The translations under genes and the position numbers were made by a program. The notes below the pieces were generated by a model. It was not told where the DNA came from. It worked only from the letters and a program-made list of their open reading frames with translations, and did no database searches. A stretch of 64,000 bases of DNA from Saccopteryx bilineata. Lineage: Eukaryota; Chordata; Mammalia; Chiroptera; Emballonuridae. Shown here in pieces: positions 11,646 to 24,008 of the stretch; position 1 is the first letter of the stretch; every line of letters begins with the position of its first letter. The stretch spans positions 97,142,074 to 97,206,073 of the forward strand of contig NC_089490.1 in assembly GCF_036850765.1 (NCBI RefSeq), in the 5' to 3' direction.

Positions 11646-14600
11646 AATCCATCACTGAAGTTGAGAAGGAGAGAGAAGGTAAAAGGAGAAACGCAGCTTC
11701 CCCACAATCGTTTTAGCTCTTGCTCAGGCTCCACAGCCTTCCCAAGCTGCGATCAGCATGAATGTGTTCTCCCAGAAGTCCAAAGGATTATCCCCTCCAA
11801 CAACTCATGCACTGGCAGATCAAAATCTAAAGAGAGAGGCATTATCTGAGTGATTGAGAATGCACACACTTACCGCGCCAGTTCTGTATAACTGAGATCA
11901 TCACAAGACGAGTAACTAACTCACTGTGGCTTGCTCATAGGTCACCGGCCCATCTCCAGTACCCACCAGTAACAGCAATGGCACTCACTCACCAATATTT
12001 ACAAATCTGCCTGAGGAAGCCTATCGGGTCAGGTTTGCCTTTATTGCCAAATAAATCATTCATGGGTAGAGTACCTGGTGTCATTTGAACTCTATTTTGA
12101 GAATATCTTGTGATAATATAATTCAGTAAACCCACTTTGGGATATGCCAAGACTTAAGAAAGAAGACCAGCCCTCTTCCCCTCCTGAGTTTAGTGCTTTT
12201 GAGAATCTCATCTCTGCATCAGGAAGCATTCGTGGCCCAGGGCCAAGTCCATTTGGCAACTCTCGAGGCTCTGCTCAGCATGCTGACAAGGCCAGTGGTT
12301 GCTGAGGGTACAAGGAGCAAAAGGGAAGGTGGAGCTCAGCTTGTTCACGCTGGGCAGTTGGCAGAGCCACACTCCTGAGGCCGGGACAATGCTCCTTGAT
12401 CCACAGAGACAGTGAGCAGGAGAGGGGTCGAGTCTGCCAGCAGGGCTAGTCCTTCACTGCTTGGGTTGGTCGGTACTAATTGTCCAAAAATCATTAGGCT
12501 GGCGTCTGACAGGACACCCTTGATGAGCGAAGGGACCATTCGCCCTGAGACTTTGGTGATATACCTTGGTCTTTTGTTGACAGGGGCATGGAGGAGAAGC
12601 AAGGAGGTTGAGAAAGGATCAAATAAACACTGGGAAGCAAGCTCTCTACTTCTCTTGTCAGGCTGTCTGAACACGTCACTCTCTCACTTCCATAAAAAGA
12701 AATGAGTGATTTTTCTGCTCTGGTGCAGACAGGGAAACTGTGGATTTTATGCTTAAGAATCTGCTGGTCAAGCTCAACCACCAGGGTGTTAGCCTGTTGA
12801 TTTGCAATTCCATGAATTCTCCAAGACCTAGAGATGATTCTCAGCCTGGTTCCGCTGCTTGCTCAGAGGGGACCCGGGTTCCACAGAGGCAGTCCAGGCT
12901 GGAGAGCTGGGGCTCAGGGCTCTGGCCCACAGCTGACACATTCTGTGGCACCGACAAGGCAGTCAAGGTTCTCAGATGCCAGGAGGAACTGCCTTTCCCC
13001 ATCACAAAAGTGCCCTATCTGAAGGTGTTTTAGAAGCATCCTTGCAAAGTGCGTAGAGATTTGGGGAAGATAATTAGAATACAAAGGGAGAACTCCACTA
13101 ATGGTCAAATTCACAACATATTTTTTAGCTTATTCCAAAACAAAAACCCAATGTTTTAACCAAAGCCTAACAAGGAGCCTCAAGGGGTGCAATGAGCAGG
13201 CCAGGGGCCCAGAATGGCAAGATGGGAGCTCTCCAGGAAGCCGTACGCAGGAGGAGGACCTGGCTGTGCCACGGAGCTCAGCCCAGCTGTCAGGTGTGCA
13301 AGGAGCCAACAGGAGGTCTTTCTCAGTGGTCACCATTCACTGCTTCATGAAGCCAGCTGGTCAATCCCACCCACGTGGGAAGAACTAGCTAGCGGTGGTC
13401 AGGATTGGAGAAACATGACTCTGGACAAGGATGCCTTTAGATTTCTGCTCAGATTGACTTGAAAAAGAGGGCCAAGACTGAAGAAAAATGACCTCAGGTC
13501 TCAGGAGAACTTTAAGGTAGGACCTATTCTCTCCACTCCAGTGAGGTGGATACAAAAGGAAGCCAACTGGACAGTCCAAGAAGGACCACAGGTTGGTCTA
13601 AGGGAGAACTGTGAACATCATGGCAGGTGTGATAACCTCACCTTCTACTCAGCCACAGCAAACAAACCTCTCAGCTGTTCTCTCAGGAGCCCACTGTCAA
13701 AGACAGGCTCTTTGATACCCCTTCTTCTTGTCATAGAAGGACATAGAAGCTTGTCACCCAGCTCGCAGGACCCACCCTGGGCCAGCAGCTCCTGAAAGCA
13801 CAATTCTCCCCACATGGTCTGAAGTCCCCCCACCTTGCCCCCACCCAGTTTTCCTCATTGGGATTCCCCTTCACACCCCACTTCACTAAATGCTAACCTC
13901 ACATTGCCACATCCATTTTCCAAACCAACGCATATGGCCCATGTACAATTCTGCTCATCCTTAAAATCAAGACTGGAGGCTTACTCTTCTAAGAAGCCTT
14001 CTTGGGTTGATGCTACCTAAGAGGGGTAGAAAATATAGAAATTCTTCACCCCTATTCAAAGGAGACTGACATTTATATTTCTTCAACTCTGAACCCTTGC
14101 CATCAGAATTGATATCTGAGTTGACACATTTATTTGGATATACAGTTCTAAAAACAAACAGCCCAACCAGGTGTCTGGCTCCTGACAGAGGACAGGAACT
14201 CCCATCACAGGGCTCTAGGTTATTTGGCTGCATCATCCCAGGATGTGTTTTATCACCCTTATAGACCGATGAAGATGACCCCTCCTCAATCAGGTTCTGT
14301 CTCATTGCACCTCCTCCAGGGCACAGCAAACACCACCAGGAACTCCACTGTTCATCTCACTTGGGAGATAAGCAAGTTCTCCATCCAAACTGTGTTTTAT
14401 CCAAGGAGGGAACTGTCTGGAGGAGAAGAAAGGGGATAGAGAGGGCCATGCCGAGCAAAGAAGCCAGGTGCAATGGGAGACGGGTGTGATCCCAAAGGGC
14501 AGGCGGGCAGGCTCTGAGGAGAAGGAGAGGTAAACAAGAAGAAAGCTGTGTGGGAGGGTCTGTCCTCCACGATCTCGTGGCAAACTCCTGAAAAGTCTTA

Positions 14601-15689
14601 AACATGACTAAACCACATTCAAGGCGTCCCTAGGATCTAGACGTAGCAAACAGAAGTGTGTGTCAATCTCCACTTGCAAATTGTTACTGAGACTTCAGAT
14701 GTGTCTACTTGTCCTTCTGAACGGGTTGGCAGAGATGAAGGTATGAGTTAAGCCCAAGTGTTCTGCGGACACCCACATGGACGAGAGCATGCACTCTCTT
14801 GACTTTTTCTCAGTCTCTCTCAATGTGCACGTGTGCGTGTAGGTGTGTGAGGGAGAGGCGGCAGGACATCCCAGCAGGTCAGCTGCTGGGTCACCATCAC
14901 CACCTCCTCCTGCCCATGATTCCCCTGCAGTTACTTCATAACAGGACTAGAGAGAGCCACCAGCCTCCTGCCCTCCCAGGCTGGCGAGGTAAAGATCAAA
15001 GGAAGAGAAGGTGTAAGATGGCAGTAGACAAATGCAAGCGATTAGGACCCTCCCGATCAATAAACGGGCCTTCCCTCCCTTCGGTCCCAGGTCCTCATCC
15101 TGCCAGCAGGGCCTGAGGCTGCACCTCCCACGGCTGCTCAATTTAGAGATCCTGCGGAGGAGTCCCTGCTGATCCCCAGAGACCCACGGGGCTATTTCCA
15201 GCTCTCCGGTTGTCTCCTCTCTGCCAGGACTTGTGATTCGAAGCCATCGAGGAGGCCTGGTGGCTGTTTTTCTCTGGCCCCTGTAGAGGTTATGAGCTGT
15301 GCCTCTCCCCAATCCTTCTCCCTCACCAGGAGCGCAGAGCTGTGTGGACAGACGGCCCAGTCTCAGAGACCCTAACAGGGGTCCCTCTGAAATGGACACA
15401 AGGTCACATGGCAGGCTGTTAACAAAGTTCACAAGGAACCCAGGCTTCCTGCCTCGTGATCCTGGACTCTTCTATCTCCATCTTGAATGTTATTTTTATT
15501 GGTGAGTAAATAAAACAAACAAAGAACTCTTATACTCAGATCCAGTACTAATATCAAATGACTTAAACCAGCCCCAGGAAAAATAGCAATCAGGGCACAT
15601 AGACCCCTGAACAGCTCGCTTCTCTCCCACCCCTCTCTTCCAGAGCCCGATGCTGTTCTCCAGACCCAGATCGTGGAGCCCTGCAGTGT
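11646..15689. other. Unique non-coding sequence with possible L2 traces
   Basis: About 4 kb with no gene. Many open frames of 60-160 codons overlap on both strands, as expected in moderately GC-rich random sequence; none shows a known domain. The stretch 13840-14120 (for example aagaagccttcttgggttgatgc) has an L2-like flavour, but too weak to place. A bordering donor-like cag-gta site near 14985 lacks a partner acceptor. Confidence 0.4.
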
Positions 15690-15830
15690 GTCAGGAGGAG
15701 AGTCGAGCTCCTGCTGGCTGTGTGGTTAAGGACAGACCCTTAGCCTCTCTCAGTCTCTATCTCCTCATCTACACATTGAAGTAATGGAAACCTTGCCTGA
15801 CTACACCTCTGAGACCAAATATACAGCAGG
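15690..15830 (+). repeat. MIR-like ancient SINE
   Basis: The string gtgtggttaaggacagaccc, followed by cctctctcagtctctatctc and ctcatctacacattgaagta, follows the forward MIR consensus for the region read as loss of accuracy in the 3' half. Diverged, with approximate ends. Confidence 0.5.
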
Positions 15831-15890
15831 GCTTCACAGACCAGAAAGGGCCATGGAATGCCAGTTATGTGCTTATTTAAACATTTTTCT

Positions 15891-16091
15891 TTTCTTTTTT
15901 TTTTTTTTAATGTTTCCATTGATTTGAGAAAGAGAGAGAGAGAGAGAAGCATCAACTTGTTGTTCTACTTCGTTGTTTCATTTAACTTTATATTCATTGA
16001 TTGCTTCTCGTACGTGCCCTGACTGGGAGTGGAACCCATGACTTCGGCATGCCAAGACAATGCTTTATTCCCTGAGCCACCCAGCCAGGGC
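15891..16091 (-). mobile_element. tRNA-derived SINE, VES-like type, reversed
   Basis: The forward strand starts with a T-rich tail, then agagagagagagaagcatca, and ends with ccctgagccacccagccagg, the complement of a SINE head (cctggctgggtggctcaggg). The B box is recognisable in reverse as ggaacccatgac. No clean target duplication was seen, suggesting an older copy. Confidence 0.88.
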
Positions 16092-17674
16092 CTGATCCCC
16101 TTTCTTTCTCCACCTAAATGGGATTCCTTGTAAGAACCAGGAAAAGCCACCCTGGTGATATCTAAGCCGGGACCCGTCAGCTCACCCAGGCGTCGCTCTG
16201 TCTGTACTCGCTCAAGTGCAGATTGGGCACTGGGATCATGGGAGGAGAAAGCTGTTATTGTTCACTTGGTTAGCAATCTATTCTTTTAAAGGAGAAGATG
16301 AGCTAGGAATGAGGAGGAGGAAGAATGAGATGGGTGAAGGTTTGAGAAGAATAAAAACTGGAGAGTTGGGGTGGCCCTAGAGGACCCCTAAATATCTTTC
16401 CCAAGTCCTCTGCTGGTCGCCCACCAAGGTCTTGTTTACTCTTCTTCTGGCTTCAGTTCTCGGTGCCTGGGTCAGGCCCACTCTGTTATTCTGAAGCAGG
16501 AAATTATTGGCCTATAACACAAGCCTATAATAAATAGCCTCTAGTCATAAAATGCAAGCCCTCCACAGAGCCCTGCATTTGGAAAACACTGAGGCATGTG
16601 CAAGTTGTTGCCCAGAATATATTTGGTATCTGGCTGCCCCCTCCTCTTCTTCTGCAGAGCAGGACACGGTCCAGGCAGGACAGCCCACAGCCTGGCAGGA
16701 ACCAGGCTCGGCCCCTCACCCACAGTCTGACTGCTCAGCACGGCCTGCCTGTCAGCATTTGTCCTTCCGTTTCATGTCCACTACCTTTTGATGAGGTGCT
16801 GAAGTTCGCACATTTAAAAACATGGTGTAAAAACAGGAGACAGCGGGACAGCCTGCAAAAAAATACAGCAGGTCGCCACAGGGAAGCAGCCCTGGAACGC
16901 CCTGTCCCAGCCTCTCCGGCCTCCGGAGCTGGGGGCCGTGGGCGGGAAGAGCCGGGAAGGGTGGTGCCTGAAGGGCCGGAGCTGGAGGGGAAGGTGGGCA
17001 CCCCAGGCAGAGCTGGCTGAGCGCGGGGGAGCCCCTCCTGCCCTCCAGTGTGGGCCTTAGGAGGCTGTCTCTGGCACGTAGATTTTGAGGTAAGGAGACA
17101 GGGTGGAGAGCAGCTCTCCTGGGATTCAGGTCCCTGCTGAAACTCCCAGCAGTGCCCCAGGAGCCATGGAGGAATCTCCAGTTCCTCCCAAGGTCCTGGC
17201 CAGTTTGATTGTAGCTAGTGCACTGTTCTTCCCCTTCATGCTTTTTGGCTGTCCCCCTTCTCTGATCTCCGGCGGGGATGAGTCACTGCTCCCTGAGGTC
17301 CTGTAGGCAGCCTCTCGGTAGGCCTTAGGCAGCGACGCAGGTAATGTAGGTCCCATCTGGGAGGAACCGGAAGGCCCCGTTCCCTCAGAAGCATGTTTTC
17401 TAAAGCTTGACGTCTTCTCATTAGTAGTGCTTCATCCTTTTCATGTGAAGTTTTCGATCTGCTAGTTAAAACGCAAACCCTTCTGAACAAGACGACAGTG
17501 CCAAACCCTCCACAGCTCAGGATGACTGAGTTTCTGATGGCTCCTAGGAGCGGGCATGTACAAGAAGGAGCAAGAACCCTGGACCTGGAGGGTCAGGGGA
17601 GAGTGAATTTGGGGAAAGAAGGAGGCTGCAGGGGAAAGAACTGAAAAACGACTGCAGAAGTTTAGCATAATGAA
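16092..17674. other. Unique sequence with a GC-rich patch
   Basis: No gene was recognised. Positions about 16890-17040 are GC-rich and carry roughly nine CpG sites in about 140 bases, unusual against the surrounding DNA. The rest is ordinary. Overlapping frames of up to 140 codons (16598-17020, plus, and its antisense) owe their length to the low stop-codon content of GC-rich DNA. Confidence 0.45.
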
Positions 17675-17870
17675 ACATGAAATTTTGAGTTAGGAGACCT
17701 GGGTTCAGCTCCCAGAGCCACCTCTTAGTTAGCTGAGGTTTCTATGAGGCTCAGTTTCATCATCTATAAATGAGATTAATTATGACTACCTCGCTTTCCT
17801 GCCTCCCGGGGTTGCTATGGGGACATGATGAGATGGCAAATGTGGAAGTGTTTTGTAAAGTGTGGACAGC
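17675..17870 (+). repeat. MIR ancient SINE
   Basis: The run ttaggagacctgggttcagc, then tctatgaggctcagtttcat, catctataaatgagattaat and gttgctatggggacatgatg follows the forward MIR consensus closely enough to name it. Ends are approximate. Confidence 0.7.
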
Positions 17871-18794
17871 TCACCGGTGTCCGTGGTGGTCATTTGTCAG
17901 CTTCCCCCTCCATCCCCCCAATCCACCTTCCGCCTCTCTGCTGGTCCCTGCATACGGCGGCTGTTGGCAGAGTTACAGACCTGCTGACTGGGCTTCTGGT
18001 AGAGACTGCAAATCATACCCCACCTCCTGCACTTCTCCAACCTGCAGCATCAGCATCCCCCCGCCACCGTGGGCTGCCGGCCTCAAGCCTTCCTGCAAAC
18101 TGACGCGTGGAGCCCCCCAATGTCAAATGTGGGAGGCCGTGCCCAGGGGCAGCAGGCACTGAGTGGAGTTGTTGCCGTGCAAAGCAGGAGGGGTGACAGA
18201 AGGAAGCTCTGGGGGGCGTAAATGCCTTGGCCCCGAGCCCTCCTCTCCAAAGGGCTTGATCTGTGTCTCCCTGTGACAATGGCTGGAGAACAGAGCAAGG
18301 CGGCCTGTGCTCCATGCTGGGAAAAGAGGGGATCCGCCAAACGGAACTCTGGAAGCGGTCACGTTTCCTGTCTTAGGAGAGGAGAAGGAACATGTCTCAG
18401 ACCCTTTCTAGGCCCAGGCTGACCAGAGGGATGGGGTGAATGGGGTTTTTTCTCCTCTAGGCGTTTCCCCAGAGTTACCTCCCACAGGCAAATTCGTGAA
18501 GCAGGGAAACCCCGCGCCCAGCGCCTCTGAGCCCCACCAGACAGGCACACGTGTGCACACACACAGAGAGGTTTGGTTTGTGTTCTCTCCTTGAATGTTA
18601 CTTCCTGCCCCCTGAATACCCGCTGAAGCCCTGCTCCAGTCTAGGACACTCTTTCATACCTCTGCTGTCTTCTAAACATGCACGCACCCCAAAACGCCCT
18701 GGTTCCATGAGAGAGAGTCCTCTGGTCCTCTCGAGACTCTAATTTGGGGGTGGAGTCAGTTACAAGAAGAATCCAGCTTAGTGGGTTTATCTGA
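17871..18794. other. Unique non-coding sequence
   Basis: No gene or named repeat. Several overlapping frames of 60-130 codons on both strands are unsupported. Locally GC-rich without a clear CpG cluster. Confidence 0.4.
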
Positions 18795-18960
18795 GGAATG
18801 CAATGACTTAATTATTTAATCCATCTGGAATTTATTTTCATATTCACTATGCAGTAAAAATAGAGAAAAGATGGAAAGTAGCCCAATTTGTACTAAGAAG
18901 TCACTTTTTCGCAGATATAAAATAAACAAAAAAATACTACACTCAGTTTTCCTGTGGGCA
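18795..18960 (-). mobile_element. LINE-1 ORF2 fragment
   Basis: The forward strand reads ttaatccatctggaatttat, then tagcccaatttgtactaag, in the order found in antisense LINE-1 ORF2. It is short, diverged and carries no intact coding. Ends are approximate. Confidence 0.5.
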
Positions 18961-19639
18961 TAGGTTTCAAAACCTTTGTAAAAGACTTGCCCCCTTAAAA
19001 ATCAATACTTAATCAGTAATGCAATTTGCCCTCTATGAAGATGGTTGCATGTTTTCTCTGAGCATGGAGGACAGAAGCAGAGAAAAAAGAAAAGGAGTTT
19101 AGGAAATACCAGAATATATTAAGAGTTTCTTCAAATGTCTGGTATGAAGCAGGCAGCCTAGAGGTCTTGGGGTCATTGAGGCCCCAGTAAAGACCCCTGC
19201 CAGCCTTACGCAGAGAGCCTAGAAGCTCTGCCGAGTGTGGGGACTGGAGATGAGAAGCCAGCACAGTACTGGCTCTGATCATGCTCAGTCAGAGTGGCTG
19301 TCAGGGGAGATGGCTGTGAAAAGATTTCTCTGCTGGGAATAGCAGGTTCCAAGTCACCCTCTGCTGGCACGCAATCCCAGGTGGCTGGGTCCAGGGGCAG
19401 TCCGTTGTCACTAGCCTGGGACATACAACAGCCTGCTGACGGGCAGCTGCCTCGGCTCTCTGTCCCTCAATCCATCCCCCACACCCCCATCAGTGTGAGT
19501 TTATCATGTCAAATGCTAGGATTCAAATGTGTTATCTCTGTCCCCTATACAAGGATGTCAAATGGCTTTACAGCACAAGTCTTGGCCTAGTGGGGACACC
19601 ATGTCCTCAACATACCTCACCCCTTATCTACCTGGTGCA
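18961..19639. other. Unique non-coding sequence
   Basis: No gene or repeat family recognised. The plus-strand frame at 19294-19590 (98 codons) has no domain I recognise. Confidence 0.4.
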
Positions 19640-19975
19640 GGTCAAACTCCTCCACGAGGCACAGCAGACCCTCAGGATCTGGCCTCAGCTCGCCCTTCTA
19701 GTCACCTTTAACATGCCTCGTCTGCAGCTTGGCACATACAATTTCTTTGGATGGGCACTCCCAACCCAAATTGGATGTTCCTTCTCTCTGCTGTTGGTAG
19801 CAGCAACTGTCTGGTCTTGACATTCGTCACAGTACTTATTGCTATGCAGTTGTCTGTGTCTCTACCTCCCCCACTAGAATGAAAATCCTCCAAGGGCATG
19901 TTTCACCCCATTATGTATGCCCAATTCTAGTACAGTGCCTGAAACATGGCAAACGCTCAATATAGGCGGATGTAA
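19640..19975 (+). repeat. L2-like LINE 3' fragment
   Basis: The motifs ctccacgaggcacagcagac, cccactagaatgaaaatcct, ccaagggcatgtttcac and agtgcctgaaacatggcaaa, then cgctcaata, occur in the order of the L2 3' untranslated region. Diverged but continuous over about 330 bases. Confidence 0.6.
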
Positions 19976-19991
19976 CTTATTGCATCCAACA

Positions 19992-20052
19992 TAGTGTAGT
20001 GAAGTGTAGTAAGTGTAGTGTAGTGTAGTGGTATAGAATAGTATGGTATAGT
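19992..20052 (+). repeat. Pentanucleotide tandem repeat (GTGTA-like)
   Basis: About twelve imperfect copies of a five-base unit read as gtgta/gtagt, decaying into ggtataga and gtatggtata on the right side. It is short and probably length-variable. Confidence 0.85.
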
Positions 20053-20205
20053 TAGGGAAGACAGAAGTGTGTTAACTGCCAATAGGCACAAACTCAAAAA
20101 ACTAAGACCTTGACAGGAAAAACAAATAAGCAATAGGCAATGAAGAGGCTAATCCATATAGGAAATTCTATCAGTAGTGCTACTATTGTTGTTCAGTTTA
20201 GCCAT

Positions 20206-20239
20206 TTCATTCATTCATTCATCATTCATTCATCCATTC
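20206..20239 (+). repeat. ATTC tetranucleotide microsatellite
   Basis: Eight or so units of attc/cattc with one phase slip near 20221. Simple repeat only. Confidence 0.9.
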
Positions 20240-20317
20240 TTAAACAAAACTTGCTGCTTACTCTGTCAGTCAGGATCAGTTAGGTTAAGCTGCAGAAACA
20301 AATTGTTTCAAAATCTC

Positions 20318-20499
20318 CCACTGGCCGGGTAGCTCAGTTGGTTACAGCATCATCACGATATGCCATGGTTGCAGGTTCAATTCCCCGTCAGAGTACATAT
20401 GCATAAATAAGTATAATAGAACAAATTGATCTTTCTCTCTCTCTCTCTCTCTCTCTCCCTGTAAAAAATCAATCAATAAATTTTAAAAATTTTAATTTG
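20318..20499 (+). mobile_element. tRNA-derived SINE, VES-like type
   Basis: The 17-bp target duplication aattgtttcaaaatctc is exact at 20301-20317 and 20500-20516. The head ccactggccgggtagctcag and B-box ggttcaattcc are followed by a long CT run and ending aaaaatcaatcaataaattt. The exact duplication fixes both ends. Confidence 0.95.
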
Positions 20500-20516
20500 A
20501 ATTGTTTCAAAATCTC

Positions 20517-20814
20517 AAGAGTTTAAAACAGCAAAAGTTGGCCATTTAAGCAACATCTCTAACATGGGTTAGTGGGGACAGGGGGAATACTCCACATTAT
20601 CAGAGAAAGATTCCACCAACTAATAGCTTCACCCTCTGGAGCACATGGCCTTCTTGTTTGCCATGGAAGAGACAGGAGGGGTCACACACCGGTTCTCCTA
20701 TGCCTCAATCCAGAGTGGCACACATCACTTCTGCTCCCCAGCTCACTGATCAGATTAGTCACATGGCACCACTAACAGCAAGGAGGCTGGGAAACACGGG
20801 AGCTAAAAGCTAAT
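20517..20814. other. Unique non-coding sequence
   Basis: No gene or repeat recognised. Confidence 0.4.
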
Positions 20815-20985
20815 GCCTGGTGAGTGTCATTCACACTGCCGTAAGCACTATTCTCCGGATATTGAGCAAGGCCCTAAGGACACGGTAAGTAGATGTGCGC
20901 TCCCACTCCTCCATCAGAGTTCACAGTCCAATGGATGATAAGTTTAAGTGGGTATGTAAAAATTATAAGGCAGAATATGCTGCCA
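20815..20985 (-). repeat. L2-like fragment
   Basis: The forward strand reads cactattctccggatattga, then gagttcacagtccaatgg and ataagtttaagtgggtatgt, resembling the complement of the L2 3' end (loss of a tail at one side). Weak, assigned by motif order only. Confidence 0.4.
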
Positions 20986-23421
20986 GACTTCTATACTACA
21001 GTAACCTTCCCAATCATGAGCCCACTCCAGTGATCCAAGTTTCAGAATCTAATCCAAGCATTAACGTAGCTTTTCCAATAGAAGGCCCGTATCTGTGTGA
21101 TAATCCTTAAGGCAAACTATTATAGGGGTTGCCCTTTCCACCGTGTCGGCCCGGATACTAAGACATCTTCAGCCTCGTTTTCTTTCCTTTTGGGTGCAGG
21201 GTTCTGCTCTGATTCCTCGTCTCCTCTCTCCCCTTCTCTAGGCGAGTTGCACTGCCTTTCCTCAGGAAGCTACACCATGCCTCTGTCTCTGCTCAAGGAA
21301 GCTGACATTCTATAAAACCAAGGTCTCATATTATCTTGGAAGGCTGAGAATAAAACCAAATTTCCCTCTAATATCAGGAAACCTTGAGCTTTAAAGACTC
21401 AGAAATATCCTGGCAGAAAGTCAAGTGTCCAAAAAAAATATGTATAAATATTTTCTTACTTTGAATCCTGTTCTCTGCTTTGAGGCACATGGCACTGTGA
21501 CAGCGTGCAGAGGTTGGCTTTCTGTCTTTATCCTCTTCTATTCCCCACACAGCCTCCCTTTCCCATTCTCCGCTGAACATCCGGTGACCTTCACCACTGT
21601 GAGCTATCCAGGCTCTTATCCTTGCCTGCACCTTGTTTCACTCTCAGCTTAACGCTTCCCTTCCACCCAGTAAAACTACCTGTCCTGAGTCCCCTTTCTC
21701 CTCAGATGACCTGTGCACAAAAGGAACCAAGAGTGCTGACCTGGCCAACTGGTCGAACACTGAGAGGTACAAGATTATTTGTAGGATCTCAGGGCCCAGG
21801 ACTGCTCTGGGCAGAGAGATGGAGGTCTGGCCAAGCCAAGTAGCCAGCTGGCTCTCCTGGCTGCATGCTACCATCAGCTCTCTCATGTAAGGGTCTGGAA
21901 TATGAATTTACTTGGAAGGCATAGAGCGAGGAGAATAAAGACCACAGAGGGGCCACCTTGTGTTTCTCTTGCATATTAGCAGCAGACACATGAGGGCCGT
22001 GTGATCAAGAGCCATGAATAAAGTAGATTTTGTGTGTGTGTGCCAACTTCCTCTGTCAATATTTCCCCTTTCCCTGCGTTTCATATAGACGCATTTAATT
22101 TGTTACCTGTCAATAGATGGTTGCATTTTTAGAAAGAAACTGTTCAGAAAGGACTACGGGCAATACCAAGGAATGAACACAAGTAACTGAATTTCAGACA
22201 TCTGTGGATATATCCATGACAGAGATATTTTCATGAATGGGGACCTCCCGACAAGTCTAAAATCACACTGCACAGACAGCCAGCTAGCCTGGCCCTGTCA
22301 CGTGACATACCTGAGGTTCCCAGTGAATGCCAAGCCAGGAAGTAGTATTTTGCTATAGTGCATAGGAAAAAGACTAACTCATGGTGAGCTGATGATTTCT
22401 GCAAGCAGAGGGGAAGCTGAAGCCAGTTAATGGGGATTTTTCAAAGAGAAATATAAGAGCAAATAGCGTTTAAAATCTGCTGTTCAAGTAAAGAGCGAGG
22501 TAAAAGGCAAAAAGTGCACATAGCACTTAAAAAGCGACTCAGTTTTTCTGACTTAGACCTTTTCTGGAGACTGTTAATGTTGGATGAGACCTTAGAAGTT
22601 ATCCAGTGTAAATGCCCAGTCAGCATAGGAATGAATGCCCTTTCCAACGTCTGCGAGATGTGGTCGTTCGACCTGTCTCGATCACACTCAGAAATGGATG
22701 ATCATCGCCTTGTAAACCCCTAATCCATGGGAGAATCATTCCGATTGACTGATTAAACCACTGCTTGCTCCTTACCCTTTGGGGATGCTCAGGTAAACAC
22801 TGAAGCCCTTGTCATCATTTCACCTAAAAATGTTATCGGCGATGGCAAGTTTGTTAGGGAGGCCTGAGAGAGGTTTTGTGAAAATATTACCATTTCCCCG
22901 GTATCCTCCCAGAAGCTGATCCCTCCCTTCAGTCATGAGGTTTTTAGTGCCATCCTTTCTTTCCATGGTTGTTCAGTATTTCACTCACTCTTTCCTTCTT
23001 CACAGACTACCCGTGGCTCTATGTGCTACAACAGAGGGACACTACCGTGGCAGGACTGTAGCGGTCTAGGACCAGTCTCTGCCAGCCAGGCAGCGCTCTG
23101 GCTGCACAAGCTCAGTGCGGGAGCAGGTTCCTTCCCCTCTGTGGACCCCGTGTGGACAAAGCTGAGCCGCCCCTTGCTCAGTGCTCCAGAACGCGGGGCG
23201 GGAGAAGAGGTCCAGGGGCGGCAGCTGCAGTTTAGGCAGGGGAAGCAGGAGTTCCACACATTAATTCCACTCACGTTTCATTAGTCAAAATTCAGTCACA
23301 AGGCCCTGCCTGACTGCCAGGAAACTACAGAGAGTTGTAGCTTCTTGTGTGATGGACATGTGCCCAGGAAGAAAGCGTAGACTTTGAAGCTTCGGAGGAA
23401 TAATTACCAGGCTTCCACATC
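20986..23421. other. Unique non-coding sequence
   Basis: No gene recognised over about 2.4 kb. The segment around 22540-22640 (gatgagaccttagaagttat) has the look of an ancient interspersed repeat but I cannot name it. Short GT run near 22031. Open frames stay below 90 codons. Confidence 0.4.
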
Positions 23422-23429
23422 CTCTAAAC

Positions 23430-24000
23430 CAGGGGTAGTCAACCTTTTTATACCTACCACCCACTTTTGTATCTCTGTTAGTAGTAAAATTTTCCAACCA
23501 CCCACCGGTTCCACAGTAATGGTAATGTATGAAGTAGGGAAGTAACTTTACTTTATAAAATGTATAAAGCAGAGTTACAGCAAGTTAAAGCATATAATAA
23601 TAATTATTTATCGGCCTGACCTGTGGTGGCACAGTGGATAAAGCGTTGACCTGGAAATGCTGAGGTCGCTGGTTCGAAACCCTGGGCTTGCCTGGTCAAG
23701 GCACATGTGGGAGTTGATGCTTCCAACTCCTCCCCCCTTCTCTCTCTGTTTCTCTCTCCTCTCTCTCCCTCTCTCTCTCCTCTCTAAAAATGAATAAATA
23801 AAATAAAAATAAAAAAATAATAATTATTTATCAAGTACTTTATGTCGAATTTTCGCTAAGTTTGGCAGAATAAATCTTTATAAAACAACTTACTATAATT
23901 AAATCTATCTTTTATTTATACTTTGGTTGCTCCGCTACCACCCACCATGAAAGCTGGAATGCCCCCTAGTGGGTGGTAGGGACCAGGTTGACCAGCACTG
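23430..24000. mobile_element. Non-autonomous hAT transposon split by a SINE
   Basis: Left end caggggtagtcaacc and complemented right end cagtgctggtcaacc match at 12 of 15 bases. The 8-bp target duplication ctctaaac (23422-23429) and ctctagac (24001-24008) differs at one base. Subterminal ctaccacccac on the left and its complement gtgggtggtag on the right extend the symmetry. A SINE occupies 23613-23815; without it the element is about 350 bp. No coding capacity. Confidence 0.93.
23613..23815 (+). mobile_element. tRNA-derived SINE nested in a hAT element
   Basis: The head ggcctgacctgtggtggcac and a B-box ggttcgaaacc are followed by gttgatgcttccaactcctc and a CT-rich region, ending in an A-rich tail. 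The 17-bp target duplication aataataattatttatc is exact at 23596-23612 and 23816-23832. It is the second SINE type in the window (about 200 bp); a reversed relative lies at 45307. Confidence 0.96.
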
Positions 24001-24008
24001 CTCTAGAC

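Noticed and set aside
14947..15432. 161-codon minus-strand frame
   Set aside because: GC-rich sequence with few stops by chance and no recognisable domain or splice sites.
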